From Pseudovibrio sp. Ad37 (GTDB lineage Bacteria; Pseudomonadota; Alphaproteobacteria; Rhizobiales; Stappiaceae), in NCBI RefSeq assembly GCF_001623075.1, contig NZ_LMCF01000168.1:32678-96677 (forward strand): a stretch of DNA of 64,000 nucleotides, written 5' to 3'. The notes below the pieces were generated by a model that made no database searches, was not told the DNA's origin, and saw only the letters and a list, made by a program, of their open reading frames with translations. The stretch's first letter is position 1, and every line of letters starts with the position of its first letter. A program made the position numbers and the translations under genes. Positions 26,612 to 36,003 of this stretch are shown here, one piece after another.

Positions 26612-27070
26612 TTAGAGGCTTATCAGGGAAGCTGGTTCAAACAGGTCATGTGCATCATCGTCATCTGCACTTTCAGCCAACCCGCCCATTTCGCGAACAA
26701 TCTTCAGCCAGCCAGCAGAAACATCAGCGAATGCCAACACAAATTTGGCAAGTTTTTCAGCATCCCAGGCAACAGCACGAAGGTCGTTATGCATGACCAG
26801 CGCATCGTTTTCGATCAGCACCAAACGCATACCGCCAGACTGAAAACTTTGCGTGTTATAAACGAGAACCAGCTCCAGGATTCGGTCTCTCTGCACCGCC
26901 GTCAGCTCACACAAACGAGCCGAAACACAGATACGATCGCTGTCTGTAACCAACTTGAACTTCAAAGAAAATGCATCCAGATCGACAACACGAATAGATG
27001 GATCCTGTTCATCTTCTTGTGGTTTCACGCCTAATATCTGGCATGCATCATTGAGCAATTTATCGAGCAT
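26612..27070 (-). CDS. CesT-family type III secretion chaperone
   Basis: About 152 residues from the ATG at 27070; a longer reading to 27121 adds a basic unconserved leader. It has the class I chaperone layout: N-terminal helix M-L-D-K-L-L-N-D-A-C-Q-I-L-G-V, beta strands with F-K-L-V-T-D-S-D-R-I-C-V-S-A-R-L, then I-L-E-L-V-L-V-Y-N and an acidic C-terminus. It is the first gene upstream of the two module-sharing effectors, so it probably serves both. Confidence 0.72.
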   Translation of the reverse strand: MLDKLLNDACQILGVKPQEDEQDPSIRVVDLDAFSLKFKLVTDSDRICVSARLCELTAVQRDRILELVLVYNTQSFQSGGMRLVLIENDALVMHNDLRAVAWDAEKLAKFVLAFADVSAGWLKIVREMGGLAESADDDDAHDLFEPASLISL

Positions 27071-27249
27071 TGGGGTACTCCGCTTCCTTACTTTCTTGCA
27101 GACAACACTGCCAGAAAACAAAGAAACCCAAAGTGCTAAACGATACAGTTTGAATAAGATGCAATCTCAATCTGCATTATTTTTCATTTATTATTCAAAA
27201 GCCCAGCAGATATAAGAAGAATGAATTTCTCTCACCACCCTACAACTTT

Positions 27250-27286
27250 AAAAAGCCCCCCCCAGAACACCAAAGCGTTCCAGGGG
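27250..27286 (-). terminator. Rho-independent terminator after sctC
   Basis: Read on the minus strand just past the sctC stop: CCCCTGGAAC, a short loop, then GTTCTGGGG followed by GGGGCTTTTTAA. A GC stem with a T-tract is a good terminator. Confidence 0.75.
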
Positions 27287-27310
27287 ATATATCTGTCAGT
27301 TCAAAGCAGT

Positions 27311-29581
27311 TTAGAAAGAAGACAGCTCACGGCGCAGTTTTTGCGTAATGTTCTGCAGTTCAGACTGCTTGCGAACAACACGCGGTGTAATCATCACCAA
27401 CAGCTCAGTCCGCTTTGTGTCATTCGTGGTGTTGTCCTTAAAGAGTTCACCAAACACTGGGATCTTGCGAAGGATCGGCACACCAGACTCACCCTTTTCT
27501 TTGCGCTCCTGAATAAGGCCACCCAGCAAAATGGTCCGTCCGGATTCAACAACGATATCCGAGTTGATGGTTCTCGTTGCAATGGTCGGTGTCAGCGATG
27601 ATTCAGTCTTGTTTTGCACCACATTACTCACCTCCTGCTGGATCTGCAGCAGAACGGAGTTGTTGGAACGAATATTCGGCTCAACCTGCAAAACAATACC
27701 GGTATCTTTGACATCCACTTCGTTGGTCACAGTCACGTTACCATCATTGCTGGAAGACTGACTGCGAGACGCAAACGGCACCTGATCACCAATCACAAGA
27801 CGCGCTTTACGACCGTCCAGAACGGTAAGATAAGGGGACGAAATCACCTTCACCTTGGTGATGTTCTGAAGTGCCTTCAACACCACATCAACGCCAACAG
27901 TATTGAGGGAGAGCGCACCACCAGTGGCCTTAGAAGGACGAGAGGCACCTTCAGCAACAGCCCCAACACCACCCGCAAAGTTACCTTTACTCAGGTACCA
28001 CTGAACACCATAGGAAAGGTTGTCATTGATGCTCACTTCAGCGATCGTCGCCTCAATCACCACCTGCGAAAGTGGCAGATCCAACGCCTGCACCACGTCG
28101 CGGATATGCTTGAACTCTTTATAGGTTGAGTTCACCAGCAGCGCATTGTTCCGAGTATCAGCAACAATGCCGACTTTCTTGGGAACAGCAACTTTGGCAC
28201 CACGCGTCTCGGCAATATCGTCAAACAACTTGTTCGCGTTGTTAAATCGGTTATTGATTGAATCTCCACCTGGATTTACGGAAACTCCAGTAGCAGAAAC
28301 CGGGAACTTGCGCGCAGAAGAGCCATTGTTTTGAGAAGCCTGCTTCTGTTCATTAACTGGCGGAGCAACAGAGCCACTCCCCCCTGCACCCTCGAGGATT
28401 TGCGTGAGCTGCGTTGCAATTTCATTTGCAGGCAAATACTTCAGCGAGATGATCCGCACCTTAGGCGTATCAAGAAGATTATAATCCACTTCCTTCGTAA
28501 TCCGGCGCACACGCTGCAACATCTCGTGGCTCTGCACAGCCACAAGCAAAGACTGCTGTGTTTCAAGCGGAATAACGGTCAGGGGCGAATTAACCTGATT
28601 GGGATAGAGCTGCTGGAACAGTGTTGTGATCTGCTTGGCAACCTGACTTGCTGAACTTTGCTGCAAGCGCAACACAGACACAATCGTCTTGTCATTGTCG
28701 CGATTGTAAAGGCTGTTCACCAACTCTTCAGCCGCACCAATATCTTCTGGTCGCGCCCGGACCGCAATCTTGTTCGATCCCTCAACTGCAACAGCAGAAG
28801 CACCAGCTGGCAGGATAGCCTGCAAAACCTTCGCCGCATCATTGGGGGAAGCTGAGCGAACAGGCAGAATCCGAAGCTTCAGATCGCCCGCAGACCCAAC
28901 ACCAGAAAACTGCTCGATCGCCTGAATGGTTTCAGGACGGCCAATGTGGAAGATCTGGTCAATGAGCTTCAGAATATAACCATTGCGACCCAAAAGCACA
29001 CGAACCAATGACAGCATCTGGTCTTTGGCAATTGGTTTTTCCGTCTGGAACGTGACAGCACCTTCCAACGGCTCGTCAATCACATAGTTGACCTGTAAAA
29101 TCCCACCCAGCGTTTGCTGAATGAAATACTCCAAAGTTTCACCACGGAAGTTCAAGCGCACCACATCAGAGGTTGCCTTGGCATCACTGGCTTGCGCAAC
29201 GCTGATTTCCTGGCGGTTGGTTCTGTTCAGTCGTGTGTCCGCCAGCAGAACCTTTGCTTCTTCATCATTGAAGTAGAAGGCCGCGCCAGGTCTGCCTTTT
29301 TCCGCATTTTCACTGTTCACCCAACGGGTGTTGATTGCACGACCCAATACGCCACGCGTATTGGATGCCAATCTTGGTTGACCTGAAAGGGCAAGATGAT
29401 TTTCGCGCTGGTTTTCTTCTGAAAAGAACCGCTGAAGCTGGTCAGACAATCCCGCTGGCGGGGCTGTATTATCCCATTCCTGATCAGCTGGCTGGGTTGT
29501 AGTACACCCCAACAGGATCAAAGAAATAGAAAGCACCCCTGCTGTCTTGCGCAGCATTGAACTTAGTTTAGCACCAATCAT
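27311..29581 (-). CDS. sctC: Outer membrane secretin SctC, lipidated and T2SS-like
   Basis: Outer-membrane pore of the injectisome, 756 residues, longer than typical SctC. The signal sequence ends in a lipobox I-L-L-G-C (Cys26), followed by T-T-T with no Asp at +2, so the mature protein would be anchored in the outer membrane. N0/N1-type domains follow (I-L-Q-V-N-Y-V-I-D-E-P-L-E-G-A-V-T-F), then the secretin core Q-V-V-I-E-A-T-I-A-E-V and V-P-I-L-R-K-I-P-V-F-G-E-L-F. Classical YscC proteins have a cleaved signal and separate pilotin. Lipidation and the extra region after N2 resemble GspD-like secretins. It lies among T3SS genes and is the only secretin here. Confidence 0.9.
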   Translation of the reverse strand: MIGAKLSSMLRKTAGVLSISLILLGCTTTQPADQEWDNTAPPAGLSDQLQRFFSEENQRENHLALSGQPRLASNTRGVLGRAINTRWVNSENAEKGRPGAAFYFNDEEAKVLLADTRLNRTNRQEISVAQASDAKATSDVVRLNFRGETLEYFIQQTLGGILQVNYVIDEPLEGAVTFQTEKPIAKDQMLSLVRVLLGRNGYILKLIDQIFHIGRPETIQAIEQFSGVGSAGDLKLRILPVRSASPNDAAKVLQAILPAGASAVAVEGSNKIAVRARPEDIGAAEELVNSLYNRDNDKTIVSVLRLQQSSASQVAKQITTLFQQLYPNQVNSPLTVIPLETQQSLLVAVQSHEMLQRVRRITKEVDYNLLDTPKVRIISLKYLPANEIATQLTQILEGAGGSGSVAPPVNEQKQASQNNGSSARKFPVSATGVSVNPGGDSINNRFNNANKLFDDIAETRGAKVAVPKKVGIVADTRNNALLVNSTYKEFKHIRDVVQALDLPLSQVVIEATIAEVSINDNLSYGVQWYLSKGNFAGGVGAVAEGASRPSKATGGALSLNTVGVDVVLKALQNITKVKVISSPYLTVLDGRKARLVIGDQVPFASRSQSSSNDGNVTVTNEVDVKDTGIVLQVEPNIRSNNSVLLQIQQEVSNVVQNKTESSLTPTIATRTINSDIVVESGRTILLGGLIQERKEKGESGVPILRKIPVFGELFKDNTTNDTKRTELLVMITPRVVRKQSELQNITQKLRRELSSF

Positions 29582-29681
29582 TTCAAACCTATGCGTTCAG
29601 CACAAGCGCCCAACACGATCCCCAGAGCTAAACGAACCCGGGGCTATCGCACTTGTGCTGCCCGAACTATATTCGATTACG

Positions 29682-30677
29682 TTAAACGCGGCCGTTATCT
29701 AAAAGCAGCTGAAGTCTGCCGGTCGTATCCGAAGTGTCCTGACCAGTAACGGACTGCTCCGCCACAGAAAGCGATTTGGAGATAGAGCTGGACACATAAC
29801 CAACCAAGCGTAGGGCGTACTCAGCTTCGAGAAGCGTCATCAAAGCCTTCTCATCCTTCACACGATCCTCAGCAAACACACGCACTTCCTCGCGCAGTTC
29901 TTCAATAATGGTGTGACGCTCATCAAACTCAGGCTTGGTCCCGTTCAGCTTGCTGGCAGCATCCGTCAGAGCACCTTCCAGCGTAGACTGACCGTGTTCG
30001 TCCATCTCACCAGTCTTCGGAGCACCAGCCATTTCCTCAAGCACAGTACGCAGCAAAGATTGCACCGCATCACTTTCACTCAGGTCTGCAAGCTTGGTGT
30101 CCAGCTGCTGGACGGTATCAGCAAGCGCAGTCTCCACCTCACCGATGGAGCTATTGATCTGGGCAATCTCACCATTCAGGCGGGCAACTTCTTTAGGATC
30201 CTGAAGGAGCTCGCTATCTGGGTCATCCGGATCACTTGGAACAGTTGCTGGAAGATTTGCCAGCTCATCTTGCTTGGACGCAAGGCTGGTCTGCAGATCA
30301 GACAACTGGTCTTCCTGTTCCTGCTGCTGCAAGTCCAAAGCCTCAATGTCAGCTGCAATATCTTCTTGCAAAGCAAGCGCCTGTAGCAGCTCAGAGCGTG
30401 CAGAACGCACCTTCTCAGATTGCCCGATAAGATTTTGCTCTTTCAGCGAGGTCTGGATTTCCTCAAACCGGGCAACAACCTGCCCGACCAGCACTTCCAG
30501 ATTTCCGCTGTCTGGCGGTGGCTGCAGACCGAACGCTGCCGACACCCCGACTGAGAGGAGCTGACTGGCAGACGGAATAGACTCAACACTCTTGTTCGCG
30601 GCCGGGCGAACAATCTGTGCACTGTTATCAATGGCATTGGATACAGATGAAGAACCAATTGGCGAAACTGCAGTCAT
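29682..30677 (-). CDS. Coiled-coil T3SS-associated protein, possible secreted accessory/translocator
   Basis: A 331-residue protein rich in Gln, Glu, Leu, Ser and Asp. Its N-terminus is Ser/Asn/Ala-rich (unstructured, as in secreted T3SS proteins). Residues 100-200 are a long coiled coil (Q-Q-Q-E-Q-E-D-Q-L-S-D-L-Q) interrupted by an acidic Pro/Asp segment. A C-terminal helical region holds A-E-Y-A-L-R-L-V-G-Y-V-S-S-S-I. It has no signal peptide. It is just upstream of sctC in the same direction. It could be a secreted early substrate; I do not recognise the family. Confidence 0.5.
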   Translation of the reverse strand: MTAVSPIGSSSVSNAIDNSAQIVRPAANKSVESIPSASQLLSVGVSAAFGLQPPPDSGNLEVLVGQVVARFEEIQTSLKEQNLIGQSEKVRSARSELLQALALQEDIAADIEALDLQQQEQEDQLSDLQTSLASKQDELANLPATVPSDPDDPDSELLQDPKEVARLNGEIAQINSSIGEVETALADTVQQLDTKLADLSESDAVQSLLRTVLEEMAGAPKTGEMDEHGQSTLEGALTDAASKLNGTKPEFDERHTIIEELREEVRVFAEDRVKDEKALMTLLEAEYALRLVGYVSSSISKSLSVAEQSVTGQDTSDTTGRLQLLLDNGRV

Positions 30678-30912
30678 CTCAGACTCCTTGAATTATCTCT
30701 CCCTATATCTCGCAGATAACCCAGAGGTCGTGTTGTGCCTTAAAACACAGAACCCGCCCTCTTATGGACATTATTGGGACAATTACGGAGTGAAAAAAAC
30801 GTTACTTACATATGTGTGCTGAACGTACAACACCTGCAGCATCCTTCTGATCAAACACGAAGAATGAGATCAGCACCCAAGCAAGCTGCAGGATTGACAC
30901 CTAAAGACCGCC

Positions 30913-31590
30913 TTAGGAGGAATTGTCGTCACCAGAGCCAGCAGTCTTCTTCGCAAGGGCCGCCTTGAGGGCAGACAGAACGCCATCTGTGAGAAGCATG
31001 AAAGCATAAGCGTAGCCAGGCCGCCGCTTATCCTCATTCAACCGAGGAAGCTGCGTATAAAGACGTTGCAGCAAATGATACCGATTCTCGATTTTCGCAA
31101 TCAACTCATGCAAATCGACAGGCGAGTAAGAGACCACCTCAAAGGTTGTTAGCCCGATGCGGTTCTCGTCAGAAAACGTCAGGCTCGGCTTCTCATATGC
31201 AAACCAGCGAGACAGATCAAACTGCGCACTGTATTTGAGATACAGATGATCATCTTCCTTCAAGCGATTGACCGTCCGGGTCGCCCGTTGTTCAGACTCA
31301 AACCTATGGTCTTGAGAGAGCACTCTGGTCCGCGCCAGTTCGTTCCCATACTGCAACGCAACCTGGCGATCCACTGACATCCTACCGGCACCAAGCGGTT
31401 TGACACTCTCTATCTTTCGTGCAGATGTCAGCAAGCCAGCCGTAAACGACAGCTCCCGATACAAAATCCCTATATCACCGGAAATTTTGGCGATTTTCTC
31501 CGCCTGCGTTGGACCGGCAAGCTCAACAACTCCGTTCTCATCCTCACCCAGATCATAGGGCAGATGTAGATAACCAGAAGTCGCAATCAT
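30913..31590 (-). CDS. Unrecognised T3SS-locus protein
   Basis: A 225-residue cytoplasmic-looking protein with mixed alpha/beta character and no signal peptide or clear motif. Segments include L-Y-L-K-Y-S-A-Q-F-D-L-S-R-W-F and a C-terminal Lys/Ala-rich tail. Its start overlaps the upstream TPR protein stop by four bases, so it is the last gene of the translocon operon. Its function is unknown. Confidence 0.6.
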   Translation of the reverse strand: MIATSGYLHLPYDLGEDENGVVELAGPTQAEKIAKISGDIGILYRELSFTAGLLTSARKIESVKPLGAGRMSVDRQVALQYGNELARTRVLSQDHRFESEQRATRTVNRLKEDDHLYLKYSAQFDLSRWFAYEKPSLTFSDENRIGLTTFEVVSYSPVDLHELIAKIENRYHLLQRLYTQLPRLNEDKRRPGYAYAFMLLTDGVLSALKAALAKKTAGSGDDNSS

Positions 31591-32180
31591 GACACATCAC
31601 TGTCTCGTGCAGCAGATTTTTTCTGCGCCTCCAATGCGAACGCAAGCCGCTTGGAATACTCGATGAGTTCAGGAACAGGCCGCACCTTCATCAGTTGATA
31701 AAAGCGCACCAGTTCCACAGTCGCCTCATCCAGCTCTCGTGACCACAAACAATGCTCAGCAAGCCTGAGGGCAACTGCCGGATGTGCCTCATCAAGCAGC
31801 TTTGCTTTGCGGAGCGATCTCTTGACATCCTCCCCGCCAAGTGGCCAGTCTGCATAGCTCAACGCCAACCCAAGCCAATACTCAACATTGTTTGGATTAA
31901 GCAGACAGAGAACCTCAAACTGCTCCTTTGCAGATGCTTTTTGCTGCAAGTGCAGAGCCTGATAGGCAAACTGATAAAGAACCTTCTCCAGCTTGCCATC
32001 AGCCTTCAAAACGCCAGAGAGCCCCTGCCGGGATTTAATAGCCTCCAGAACGCCCTGAGCACTTACATCACCGCCGCCGAGGGCTTGAAAAACAGCATCA
32101 AGATTGACATCTGTCTCCACTGACTGATCTGCAGAGGCGGCAAAAGCCGGAGTATTTTCTGTAACAGGTGCGAGTGGCAT
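31587..32180 (-). CDS. TPR protein, SycD/LcrH-like chaperone (probable)
   Basis: A 197-residue protein with three TPR-type repeats between residues 65 and 180. The repeat Y-W-L-G-L-A-L-S-Y-A-D-W is the SycD family's usual G-L-A pattern. The N-terminal 60 residues are extra compared with classical class II chaperones. It is coupled to the unknown protein at 30913-31590. It may assist that protein or the translocators upstream. Confidence 0.62.
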   Translation of the reverse strand: MPLAPVTENTPAFAASADQSVETDVNLDAVFQALGGGDVSAQGVLEAIKSRQGLSGVLKADGKLEKVLYQFAYQALHLQQKASAKEQFEVLCLLNPNNVEYWLGLALSYADWPLGGEDVKRSLRKAKLLDEAHPAVALRLAEHCLWSRELDEATVELVRFYQLMKVRPVPELIEYSKRLAFALEAQKKSAARDSDVS

Positions 32181-32225
32181 CGTTTATCCCCGGCCTCAAA
32201 ACTCGATAAGTGCAGTAAGTTGAAC

Positions 32226-32693
32226 TCAGGCGTTGCTCAGCCCGGTCAATAGCTTTTGAGCCGCTTGATGGACCTCAGCATCCTTGCGGTCCTTGGCATA
32301 TTTCAAAGTATCTTCAAGGTCTTCCTTAGCCTCAGTGATGTGGCCCAAAGCAAGACAAGCAACGCCAGAGAAGTAGTATGGACGCGGGTTGGTCGGGTCG
32401 AGCACCATTGCAGCAGAGGCTGCCTGCATAGCAAGTGTGTACTGCTGCAACTGCACTGCACAGTTCGCCAACCCAAGCTGAACATCCACATTGATCGGCT
32501 CAAGCAGAACAAGCCCAGTGTAGATCTCCAGCGCCTTCTCAGTCCGCCCTGTATCCATCAAGCCTTTGGCCATCACCAGACCCGGATTGATGTCATCTTT
32601 CGTAAGCCCCAGACTACGGCCAATTGCACCTTTTGCGATTGCCTTGATGTCTTGTTCTGGAGAGTTGCCCAGTTCTGAAACGAGCTCAGTCAT
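32226..32693 (-). CDS. TPR class II chaperone, SycD/LcrH-like
   Basis: A 155-residue TPR protein. Tandem repeats include K-A-L-E-I-Y-T-G-L-V-L-L-E-P-I, V-Q-L-G-L-A-N-C-A-V and P-Y-Y-F-S-G-V-A-C-L-A-L-G. This is the SycD/LcrH/IpgC arrangement that binds translocators. It is one of three such proteins in the same operon; the closest match to the translocator chaperone is at 35452-36003. Confidence 0.7.
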   Translation of the reverse strand: MTELVSELGNSPEQDIKAIAKGAIGRSLGLTKDDINPGLVMAKGLMDTGRTEKALEIYTGLVLLEPINVDVQLGLANCAVQLQQYTLAMQAASAAMVLDPTNPRPYYFSGVACLALGHITEAKEDLEDTLKYAKDRKDAEVHQAAQKLLTGLSNA

Positions 32694-32749
32694 ATCGTGC
32701 CTCTTTGCGGCTTAAGAATATAAGAATGTTTGAGGGCGGCAGCGCGGCA

Positions 32750-33220
32750 TTAAAGGTGAAACACCATGGCGCCATCCAGCTCATCAGAAAGAGAGGTTTG
32801 CGCAGCACCCAGCAACGGATTGCCCTGAAAACCACTTGGGTCCGCTGACACCAGCGGCTGATAAAGGCTAACAACAGACAAGAGCTCCTCAACCAGTCCG
32901 GTCAGCTTCTCCAGCGCTGTGTACCCACGAAAGCTCACCGAAAGCACAAGCTCTTCTGCGCCATCATGAGCCTTGCGTAAAACCGCCAGTGTTCTGAACT
33001 GCGACAGGCAGGCCAGATTTAAATGCAGGATATCTTCAATCTGTTCGCCTCGGGTTCCCACCGTTTCACTCAGTGAGCCAATAACCGTCGTAACTTCAAT
33101 ACCGCCACCATCAAGGGCATCGGAAAACACGAGTTGGACACCGTCAACATTCATCGAAGCGGTGTTCTGCTCGGAAAAAATCGGAGCACCTAATCCCAGC
33201 TTTCGCCAGAGTTTATCCAA
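32750..33220 (-). CDS. CesT-family type III secretion chaperone (non-ATG start)
   Basis: The reading frame extends to 33331, but the family-like N-terminus begins with L-D-K-L-W-R-K-L-G-L-G-A-P-I-F at a TTG at 33220. That start is preferred, although its ribosome binding site (CAGGG) is close. The CesT pattern of amphipathic helix, then V-Q-L-V-F-S-D and further strands, then a C-terminal helix is clear. It lies downstream of the SctB-like translocator. Confidence 0.55.
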   Translation of the reverse strand: MDKLWRKLGLGAPIFSEQNTASMNVDGVQLVFSDALDGGGIEVTTVIGSLSETVGTRGEQIEDILHLNLACLSQFRTLAVLRKAHDGAEELVLSVSFRGYTALEKLTGLVEELLSVVSLYQPLVSADPSGFQGNPLLGAAQTSLSDELDGAMVFHL

Positions 33221-33346
33221 GCACCCTGAAAAGTTTAAGGAGAACAAGAGAAATCCTCTCTGAGATGCGCAAGAACAGCAATCAATCGCCAAACGCGAAA
33301 AACAGGAGTGCGTTGAGGGTAATAAACGCACGCCTGCTTTTGTGGC

Positions 33347-34333
33347 TTAACCGCGAGTAATCGCAGCCGCCCGTTCGTTTTGGATTTCGCGAGACTCTTT
33401 CTGGAACTGAATGATCGCACGGATGATATCGTCCAGAGCTTTCTGGATGGATTCAGCCTGATCATTTTCCTTACGAACCTCTTCAGCAGCTGCTGCCAGC
33501 TCCTGAGAAATCGCTTCATCTTCTTTTGCATTTGCCTGAGTGAACGCACTCGCAGCCTGAGAGGTCGTGTTACCCAAAGTGTTGGCAACACCACCAATCG
33601 TCGCGATGGACTGCGCACGAGATCCGGATGCACTTGCGACAGCATCAAAACCTTTCGCTTGCGCGCGGTAGTCACCAGCACGCTGCGAATAGAAGTCATT
33701 CAACTTACCGCCCTTGCCAGACGCAACATCAGCCGCCCTCGCATCCATCTTGCCAGCCTGTGAGTTGGCATTTGCGGAGTTCTTCGCCGCACCCAGGCCT
33801 TTTGCAGCAGTACCAATTGCAACTGCGGACGTCACAATGGAGACAGCAGAAGAAACAACAGTCACAACAAGACTGATAATCGCACCTGTACGGGTCTCTT
33901 CAGCAGCATCGCGGCTCTTCCCAGCCTGAGCGTGCATCAGAGTCTTCACAGTCTCACGTGCGATCAAACGGGACTCGAGCTCGTTATTGCGCTGATTGAC
34001 TGCTGACTTATAAAGAGCCTGCGCAATCAGACGAGACAGGTTGCCTGTGGTGTCGACTTCGTCGACAGAACCGATTGCAACAGCTGCCTCTTCCAGACGA
34101 CCCAGCGCCTCATCCGTTATCGCCTTGTCAAAATCCACGCTTGCAGAAAACTGCGGCAAAGACACGAGTGACAGGAATGTTCCGTGATGTTCTGGTGGCA
34201 ACGTTGCCAGACGCGCTTCTACGCTTTGCTGGAATTCTGTTGCCCGCCCTTCAGAAACGGCAAGTTTGCCGTCCTGAAAGAAACTGGGCGGCAGATAATC
34301 ACGATTGTAATTGGCACCTAAGGTTGCTGACAT
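33347..34333 (-). CDS. sctB: T3SS minor translocator SctB (YopD/SipC-like)
   Basis: A 328-residue secreted pore component. One long hydrophobic segment is seen at about residues 147-172 (G-A-I-I-S-L-V-V-T-V-V-S-S-A-V-S-I). It is followed by an Ala/Ser/Gln-rich region and a C-terminal amphipathic coiled coil (A-A-A-A-E-E-V-R-K-E-N-D-Q-A-E). It has no signal peptide. Its place after the SctE-like gene and the LcrH-like chaperone matches lcrH-yopB-yopD order. It would insert into the host membrane with SctE. Confidence 0.8.
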   Translation of the reverse strand: MSATLGANYNRDYLPPSFFQDGKLAVSEGRATEFQQSVEARLATLPPEHHGTFLSLVSLPQFSASVDFDKAITDEALGRLEEAAVAIGSVDEVDTTGNLSRLIAQALYKSAVNQRNNELESRLIARETVKTLMHAQAGKSRDAAEETRTGAIISLVVTVVSSAVSIVTSAVAIGTAAKGLGAAKNSANANSQAGKMDARAADVASGKGGKLNDFYSQRAGDYRAQAKGFDAVASASGSRAQSIATIGGVANTLGNTTSQAASAFTQANAKEDEAISQELAAAAEEVRKENDQAESIQKALDDIIRAIIQFQKESREIQNERAAAITRG

Positions 34334-34345
34334 AAATACCTCCTT

Positions 34346-35410
34346 TTAACCTGCAAACTTTGTTCTACTCAGCGTATCAGCACGCTCATTCATGGAACTC
34401 ACGGTTCCGTCCAATGCATCTGCGAACTGTTCGCCTGCCTTGGTCAGAATGGAGAGTAGCTGATCAATGATCTGACTGAGCAACTGGATAAACGCATCAA
34501 GATCTCCAGCATCTGCCTGCAATTCTTTGGACTGCGCTATATCCTGACTTGCGGTATAAGAAACAACACCAGCCACTACCGAACCTACACTAGTACCAAC
34601 CTGGATAATCGCAGAGGTAATAGAAGAAAGTGACTGTATCAACGCAGCAATACCGCTTGCCTGACCACCAGGTACGAAGAAACTTGCAATACCAATAACG
34701 ATACCAACAACAGCAGCAACCACCTTAAAGGCAATATCCAATTTACTAATAGTTTCTTCAGAAGCACCAGCAGCCGTTGCGATGTGCGCAGCAATACTTT
34801 GGCCGGTCGCAGCTTGCACCGTCGCATCAACAGCCATAATAACCTGTATCACCCCGGCAGCAATCATTAGCCCGCCAAGAGCCTGCAAACCAGGAACCGC
34901 AGAGAGTATAGATCCTACCACAAGAGTAAGAACGGCGGCAAGCCACTGGAAAGCTAGAGCTATTTTCTGCCAGATACTAAGGCTCTTCTGTTTTTCTTCA
35001 GCCTCTTCCTGCTTACGAACGGCTTCTTCCTGCTTAATCGCCTTATCCTGCAAAGCACCCTTTTGCTTTGCCTGTGTTAGGTTCACCTTATTTTTCTCAA
35101 CCGCTTCCTGAGTACCTTGCATTTTGTCCAAAACGGACGCAACAAGCACTTCAATATCCTGAAAGCTGGAAGTGGTCAGCGGAGTATCCGGGCCGACTTT
35201 GGAAAGGCTACCTGAAAGACGTGTAATGTGCTGCGCAAACGCAATCGTTGCAATCAATGGCGTACCACCAACAGATGCCAGAGTGCCTGAACCAACCGAA
35301 TTCACACCCTTCACATCACCAGCTTTGCCAGTCATTTCAGAGGTCGTATCAAAAATATCACCCAGACTGTTGCTATTCAGGCCAAGGCCCAGACCTTTAG
35401 GAAGATCCAT
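34346..35410 (-). CDS. sctE: T3SS major translocator SctE (YopB/IpaB-like)
   Basis: A 354-residue secreted translocator. A central coiled coil (T-Q-A-K-Q-K-G-A-L-Q-D-K-A-I) is followed by two large hydrophobic regions at about residues 150-205 and 225-275 (V-V-A-A-V-V-G-I-V-I-G-I-A-S-F-F-V-P-G-G). The C-terminal segment is amphipathic. This is the YopB/IpaB-type topology. It is 12 bp upstream of sctB and just downstream of the LcrH-like chaperone that would keep it soluble. Confidence 0.82.
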   Translation of the reverse strand: MDLPKGLGLGLNSNSLGDIFDTTSEMTGKAGDVKGVNSVGSGTLASVGGTPLIATIAFAQHITRLSGSLSKVGPDTPLTTSSFQDIEVLVASVLDKMQGTQEAVEKNKVNLTQAKQKGALQDKAIKQEEAVRKQEEAEEKQKSLSIWQKIALAFQWLAAVLTLVVGSILSAVPGLQALGGLMIAAGVIQVIMAVDATVQAATGQSIAAHIATAAGASEETISKLDIAFKVVAAVVGIVIGIASFFVPGGQASGIAALIQSLSSITSAIIQVGTSVGSVVAGVVSYTASQDIAQSKELQADAGDLDAFIQLLSQIIDQLLSILTKAGEQFADALDGTVSSMNERADTLSRTKFAG

Positions 35411-35451
35411 ATCTATTCTCCATGCTCAAAAAATTGGGATCAAAGCTATTG

Positions 35452-36003
35452 TCAGACCAGTTTCTGGCGTGCACTTTTCATCATGGTTTGCGCATACTTC
35501 TTGTCGTCATAATTTTTAACGGGGTCATCAAACATGCGCAGCGCGGCTTCAAACGCGTCACCAGCTTCCTGGTATTCCTTTGCAGCCAGCAGACATTCAC
35601 CAAGACGCAAATACCCCTGCGGGTTGGTCGCATCCATACTGATGAAATGCAGATAGAGCTTCACTGCCATGCGAACGTCACCCTGAATCTGATAGGTCAT
35701 CGCGAGGCCATAGGTGTACTGCTCTTCCATCGGAGCAATCTGCACCAACATGATAAAGAGCGACTTCGCCTTCTCGACCTGACCGACAGAAATGTTCCGG
35801 CGAGCCATTTCATAGACGGCTGCGAGCTCTTCCTTTGACAAACCCAGCATCTCAGATATGGAGACACCCTGCTTCAACAACTGGTAGAATGTTTCATCTT
35901 TGAAACCCAGTGAATCAACGTGCTCCATTAGAGGCTCAGCGATCTCTTTAATCGTCTCAGCAAAGAGCTCTGGTGTTTGTTTAGGCATATCGAGAAGTGA
36001 CAT
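35452..36003 (-). CDS. Translocator chaperone SycD/LcrH/SicA family
   Basis: A 183-residue class II chaperone. It has the family N-terminus (I-S-E-M-L-G-L-S-K-E-E-L-A-A-V-Y-E-M-A) and three TPR motifs (Y-T-Y-G-L-A-M-T-Y-Q, P-Q-G-Y-L-R-L-G-E-C-L). It is encoded immediately upstream of both translocators. It probably also links secretion status to gene expression, as in Yersinia. Confidence 0.9.
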   Translation of the reverse strand: MSLLDMPKQTPELFAETIKEIAEPLMEHVDSLGFKDETFYQLLKQGVSISEMLGLSKEELAAVYEMARRNISVGQVEKAKSLFIMLVQIAPMEEQYTYGLAMTYQIQGDVRMAVKLYLHFISMDATNPQGYLRLGECLLAAKEYQEAGDAFEAALRMFDDPVKNYDDKKYAQTMMKSARQKLV

